From Symbiodinium natans (taxonomy: Eukaryota > Sar > Dinophyceae > Suessiales > Symbiodiniaceae), in NCBI GenBank assembly GCA_905221605.1, contig CAJNDS010001380.1, positions 139,001 to 203,000 of the forward strand: a stretch of DNA of 64,000 nucleotides, read 5' to 3'. The notes below the pieces were generated by a model. That model searched no databases and was not told the origin of the DNA. It saw only the letters and a program-made list of their open reading frames with translations. How positions within the stretch are numbered: position 1 is the first letter of the stretch; every line of letters starts with the position of its first letter. The position numbers and the translations under genes are program-made. Shown here piece by piece: positions 55,101-61,100 of this stretch.

Positions 55101-58100
55101 CCGAACCCTGAACCCTGAACCCTGAACCCTAGCCAAGAGGTGGTGGCCTGGGGCGACCCCCAGTTCGGTGGCAGCAGCCGCGACGTGGATGCCGAGCTCC
55201 AGGACGTGGAGGAGACCCCCGGACCTTACTTTAGCCAAGAGTTGGAACTTTTTGGGGTTTAGGGTTTAGGGTTTAGGATTTAGGGTTTCCTTTGTTTTAG
55301 TAGAATCATTAAAGTTTAACCTTTGTTTTCCCTTGGTTATTGGAGAAGTAGGAGGCTGACGATGTGTGGGGTTGAGGGCCTATTGGGGTTTAGGGTTTAG
55401 TGTTTAGGGTTTCGGTTTAGGGTTAGGGAGTTGAGGGAGTTTAGTATTGGGTTCAGAGAGTTTTGTGTCACCATTTCCGAATTCCAAGCCCTTAGCCAGC
55501 TGGCGGTTTAGGGCTTATGGAGTTGAGAGGAGGTTATTGGGTTTGGGGGGTTTAGGGTCTTTGGCTCTTTGGCTGGTAGGCTTCGGACTTCAGATTGCGG
55601 GGCTTGGGGGTTTCAGGGTCCTAGGGAGTTTGAGATTTAGGAACTTAGGAGGTTGGGTTTAGGGTTTAGGGTTTAGGGTTTAGGGTTTAGGGTTTAGGGT
55701 TTAGGGTTTAGGGTTTAGGGTTTAGGGTTTAGGGTTTAGGGTTTAGGGTTTAGGGTTTAGGGTTTAGGGTTAGGGTTTAGGGTTTAGGGTCTAGGGTCTA
55801 GGGTCTAGGGTTTAGGGTTTAGGGTCTAGGGTTTAGGGTCTAGGGTCTAGGGTTTAGGGTTTAGGGTTTCGGGTTTCGGGTTTAGGGTTCAGGGCCGTTT
55901 AGGGCCCTGGGGGTTTAGGGTCTTGGGTTCTGGGGCTTCCCTGCAGTGGTTTAGAAGTTAGCAGTAGGTTGAAACTTTTTGTGTTTAGGGTTTAGGGTTT
56001 AGGGTTTATAAGGGTTAAGGGTTTAGGGTTTAGGGTTTAGGGTTTAGGGTTTAGGGTTTGGGGTTCGGTAGTCTTGAGCCAACCTGTTGCCACCAAGCCT
56101 TCTAAACCACTAGAAGCCCTGGCCCCAAACCCTAAACCCGCAAACCCCCAAACCCCTAATCCCCTTAAACCCGTAAACTCTTACCCCCTAGAACCCTAAA
56201 CCCTAAACCCTAAGTCCTAAACCCTAAACCCTCAACCCTAAACCCTAAACCCTAAACCCTAAACCCTAAACCCTAAACCCTAAACCCTAAACCCTAAACC
56301 CTAAACCCTAAACCCTAAACCCTAAACCCTAAACCCTAAACCCTAAACCCTAAACCCGAACTCAAGAAACCTTGAGCTGAGGATCGCAGCCGCGCAGGCC
56401 GCGTTTGCTGCCCGACGGGCAGACGCCCAGCAGCAGATGAAGAACCTTTTGGGTCATGAGGGGTTCAGGGTTTAGGGCTGAGGGTTCATGAGACCAAGAA
56501 AGTTTTGGGTTTTGAGGGTTCATGAGACCAAGAAAGTTTTGGGTTTTGAGGGTTCATGAGACCAAGAAAGTTTTGGGTTTTGAGGGTTTAGGGGTTGAGT
56601 GCCTTGCGGCGTTTAGGGGTTGCGGTTTTCAGGGCGAGGGCTTCAGGGGGTTCAGGGGTTTAGGGTTCTAAAGTTTCAGTAAACCGTAAAAGCTACCGTA
56701 AACCCTGCACCCTAGGGTTGTTTCCTTAGGAGTTGTGTTGTGTGTTTGCATGTTTAGGGTTTAGGGTTTAGGGTGTAGGTGTTGATTTAGGGTTTAGGGT
56801 TAGTCAGGGTCTCAGAGCAGCGGCTCTTAGCCCCCTTTTTCCAAACCCATAACCCCCAAACTCCCCCCCCCCCCCACCCAAACCTAAACCTGAAACCCCT
56901 AAACCCCCTCCCTCCCAGACCCGAAACCCCGTAAACCCCTTACGCCCTGGACCCTTACTGGAACCCCTAAAACCTAACCCCTTAAACCACTTGAGCCCCT
57001 GAAGCCCCTCAACCCCCTAAACCCTTCAAGCCCCTTGGGCCCCTTAAGACAGCCACTTGAACCGCTTAAACCCCTTCAACCGCTCAAACCCCTTAAACCC
57101 CTTCAAACCCCCCCCCCTCTACCCTTAGACCCTAAACCCTGAAACCCTAACCCTAAACCCCTTAACCCCCTTAAGCCCTTTAAATCTTAACCCTTGAATC
57201 CCTTAAACCCTGCGGGGTTCTGCGGACTCCGAGGACGGATCCGTCGTGGTCTGGGGCCGCCACCAGCGCCCCGGACGGTAGTGGGAGGGATTTAGGGGTT
57301 TGGGTTGAGGGTTGAGGGAGTTAGGGTTTAGGGCTTCAGGAGGATTTCGGGCTTCGGGCTGCAGGAGGATTTGTAATTTAGGGCTTAAGGGAAGGACGTA
57401 GGGCGAGTTTGTGTGTGTAGGATGCTAGGGTTTAAGGCTTTCGGGTTCTCTTTAAGGGTTAGGGTGTTTTTGGGGCTTGAGGGTTTTAGGTATAGGGTTT
57501 AGGGTTTACACGGGGTTCTGGGTTCAGGCTTTCAAATCTTCTTCACGACCTCGACATGAGTATGTAGGGTTTGTGAGGTTGAGACGGAGGTGATCGTCGG
57601 AGGGTTCCGGTTCTGATGTATGAGCCCATGGGTTTGTATAGGATACAGGGTATGTAAGGTGTCCCCGTCTAAGCGTCCATATTAAGGGACCATCGAACTG
57701 CCCTAAGGGACACTTAATTAATGCTATCTTTTTAAATTTGTCTTTCGGAAGCCTCATTTTGAGGTGCGCGGGGGGGACATTCTCAGCGTGGGGTTCTACC
57801 TTGGACCCCTAAGATTGTACCCTTGGATTTGTGAACTCATTTTAAAGATCAAGGAGCCATGTTAGGAGCATATTCAGGGAAACCTTCATGGGGTACAATC
57901 TTAGGGGTGCGAGTCTCAATCTCCATGTTTGTACACCGTAAACCCTAAACCCTGAACCCTGAACCCTGATCCCTGAACTGGGGTTTCACAAATGACCACA
58001 CCTTAACTGGGTTTTGGAGTACTATACTTTAATACTTTTTTTGGTTCTGGGTTCCTATTATAGATACTTATACCTAAAAAGTATATACTTTTTTTCCAGG

Positions 58101-61100
58101 GTCTACTCCAAAGGTGGGTTAAGTCGAAGAAACCCCACCTCCCGTTCCCCCACCCCGCCCCAGGAAAACCCGAAGCCCTGAATCCTTGCAACCCCTACAT
58201 AAATCCCAGCCCCTAACCCCCCCTCCTCCCCCCTAAACCCTAAAACCTAAACCCTAAACCCGAAACCCTAAGCCCTAAGCCCTAAACCCTAAACCCTAAA
58301 CCCTAAACCCTAACCCCTAAACCCTAAACCCTAACAAGGCTCGGGGGCGACAGCCGCCCAGTCCGCGCCTCGCTGTCGGGGGTGCGGCGAATCTTCGCCT
58401 CGGCGCGCGCCTTCGCGGCCGTCACCGCCGGTGGTGAGGCCGGTTTAGGGTTTAGGGTTTAGGATTTAGGGTTTAGGGTTTAGGGTTAAGGGTTTAGGGT
58501 TTAGGGTTTAGGGTTTAGGTGACTCCCAAACCCTACAAAATTGCAGGCTCTAACCCCCCTAAATATGGGACTTATCCCCCCTAAATAGTAGGTAATTGGA
58601 GCCCGAGGTAAGAATCGTGAAAAGTTTCTCGCTTGCACATAACAGGTTGAACTGCCAGGGGGATGGATAAACATGTTGTTCATGTTGCGGTTCTGAGGGG
58701 AGTATAGGTGAGGGCCAGGGCTTTGTGGCTTAGCGCTTTGGATTTTAGATTGATACGTAGGGCATGGGGTTTACAGGGTTTATAGAGTTTAGAGTGTTTC
58801 GGGCTTACAGGGCTTGGGGGTTTTCTAGTTCCGGCTAGAAGGGCTTATGGCTTGGGCTTGGGGTTTCTTTGTGGTACTTTACGGTAACTTTAGATCCTTA
58901 ACCTTTTTGGGTTTATTGGGTTTCTTAATAAGGCAGCTAAAAGTTTAATTTATAGCTACCCTCCTGAGTGCAGCCAAGTTATGGCTTGGGTTTGGGGTTT
59001 GAGGTTAAGGACAACTCACCAGCATCCACGTCCAGAGGTGGTGACTTGGGGCCACCCAGATCATGGCGCAGACTCCGCCCTTGTGCAAGGCGCGTGCTTT
59101 CAAACCCGAAGGTTTAGGGTTTAGGGTTTAGGGTTTAGGGTTTAGGGTTTAGGGTTTAGGGTTTAGGGTTAGGGTTAGGGCACACTCCCCAAAAACTAAC
59201 CCCAACACCTAGACCCCACCTTTGGCTCCATTTACCTAGTCTTTTTTCGGCGGGGTAGTGCCCCTTCGTAGGGCCCTTTTCTGGAGGGGCTCCACCCTGA
59301 GCCTCAACATCCCTAAGCACGAATCGAAGCAAGTAAACTCCAAACCTATAAAGCTCGAGTATAGCCATAAACCCTAAAGCCAGACATCCCTAAATGAACC
59401 TAAACCCTCAACCCTCAACCCTCAACCCTAAACCCTAAACCCTAAACCCTAAACCCTCAACCCTTTAAAAACCCACACGGAACCTACACCGGAGCTAGCT
59501 CCAAGCCCGATCAAAGGTACTGCACCCGAGCTCTGTAACGTCAAAAACTCTGAAAGGGGGGCCCCCAGTGCAATACGGCGCCCTGAAAGCGAGGAACCTG
59601 CAAAGGGACCCGAGTTCAGAGAACTATGGGCCCTTCATGTAGAGAACTACCCAGATGCCCCAAACCCTAATGGTGCACCCAACTCCGCAAACCCTAAACC
59701 CTAAACCCTAAACCCTAAACCCTAAACCCTAAACCCTAAACCCCCTTGAGCGAGGCCAGCTCCGTGACGTGGAGCATGTCGCTGCGACGCAGGGGGCCTT
59801 TGCCGCCCTCCGCGGCGATGGGAAGGCGACGTGGCGTGGCTGTCCGGCGCGTTCGGATCTAGGGTTTAGGGTTTAGGGTTTAGGGTTTGGGGTTTAGGGT
59901 TTAGGGTTTGGGGTTTAGGGTTTAGGGTTTGAGGTGGGTATTTGGGGGTTAGGGTTTAATTAGGGTTTAGGGTTGAGGGATTCGGGTACGCACACGTAAT
60001 TGGGGTTTAGAGTTTCGGTTCGGGTTAGTCAGTGCTTGGGGCATTTCAGGCTTAAGTATTTTTAAGGGAGTCATACTCGGACCCCTGTGAAGATGTGTCC
60101 CTAAGAGGTTCCTTCAATATTCTCCAAATATGGCCCTGATGAATCCTTAAACAGGGTCCCCAAACCCAACGGCACGACCTTAGTTTCTGCTTGTTTAAAC
60201 CCTAAACCCTAAACCCTAGATTTGGGGTTTATGGCTGCGTTGTTTGGGGGCTGACTCTCCTCGAGGTGAGGTTGCTCGGGCTTTAGGGCACTCAGATTTC
60301 ACAAGCCCCAAGAGCTCTAGGGTTTAGGGTTTAGGGTTTAGGGCTAGGGTTTAGGGTTTAGGGTTTAGGGTTTAGGGTTTAGGGTTTAGGGTTTAGGGTT
60401 TAGGGTTTAGGGTTTAGGGTTTAGGGTTTAGGGTTTAGGGTTTAGGATTTACCGTTTAGTGTTCAAGCCGAAGCTGCGGTGGCAGGTTGTGACCTGGGGT
60501 GATCCGACAGCGGGCGGTGACAGCCGGGCGGTGCAAGAGGACCGGCGCTTGAGGGTTTAGGGTTTAGGGTTTGGGGTTTAGGGTTTGGGGTTTAGGGTTT
60601 AGGGTTTGGGGTTTGGGGTTTAGGGTTCAGGGTGTGGGGTTTAGGGTTTGGGATTTAGGATTTAGGGTTTGGCGCTTGAGGGTTTAGGGTTTGGGTTGAA
60701 GTTTAGGGTTTGGGGTTGAATTGGGGTTTGGGGCTTGGGGTTTAATTGGGTTTTTGGGTTTTTGGGTTTGGGGTTTTGGGGTTCGGGGTTTGGGGTTTAG
60801 GGTTCGACGGCTTCTGGGGGGCCCTAATCCCTCAACCCTAAACCCTGGGTTTGCGTGCAGGTTGTGGGCTAGAGGGTTAAGCTGTAAGGGTTATAGGTTT
60901 TACGGGCTTAAGGGTGAAGGGCTATGGGTCAAGGGCTACGGTTTGTTTGATGTTTTACTTGGAGGGTCGGAAGACTTAGTAAGTCCTTATCTAACAGAGT
61001 TATATGTAGGATAACTCCAATTAGGGTCCCGTTTAAGGTACGTCTACTTATTGTCTACGTACTAAGTCCCCCGGCCCTCCAGGTCGGTTCTTAGGGTTTC

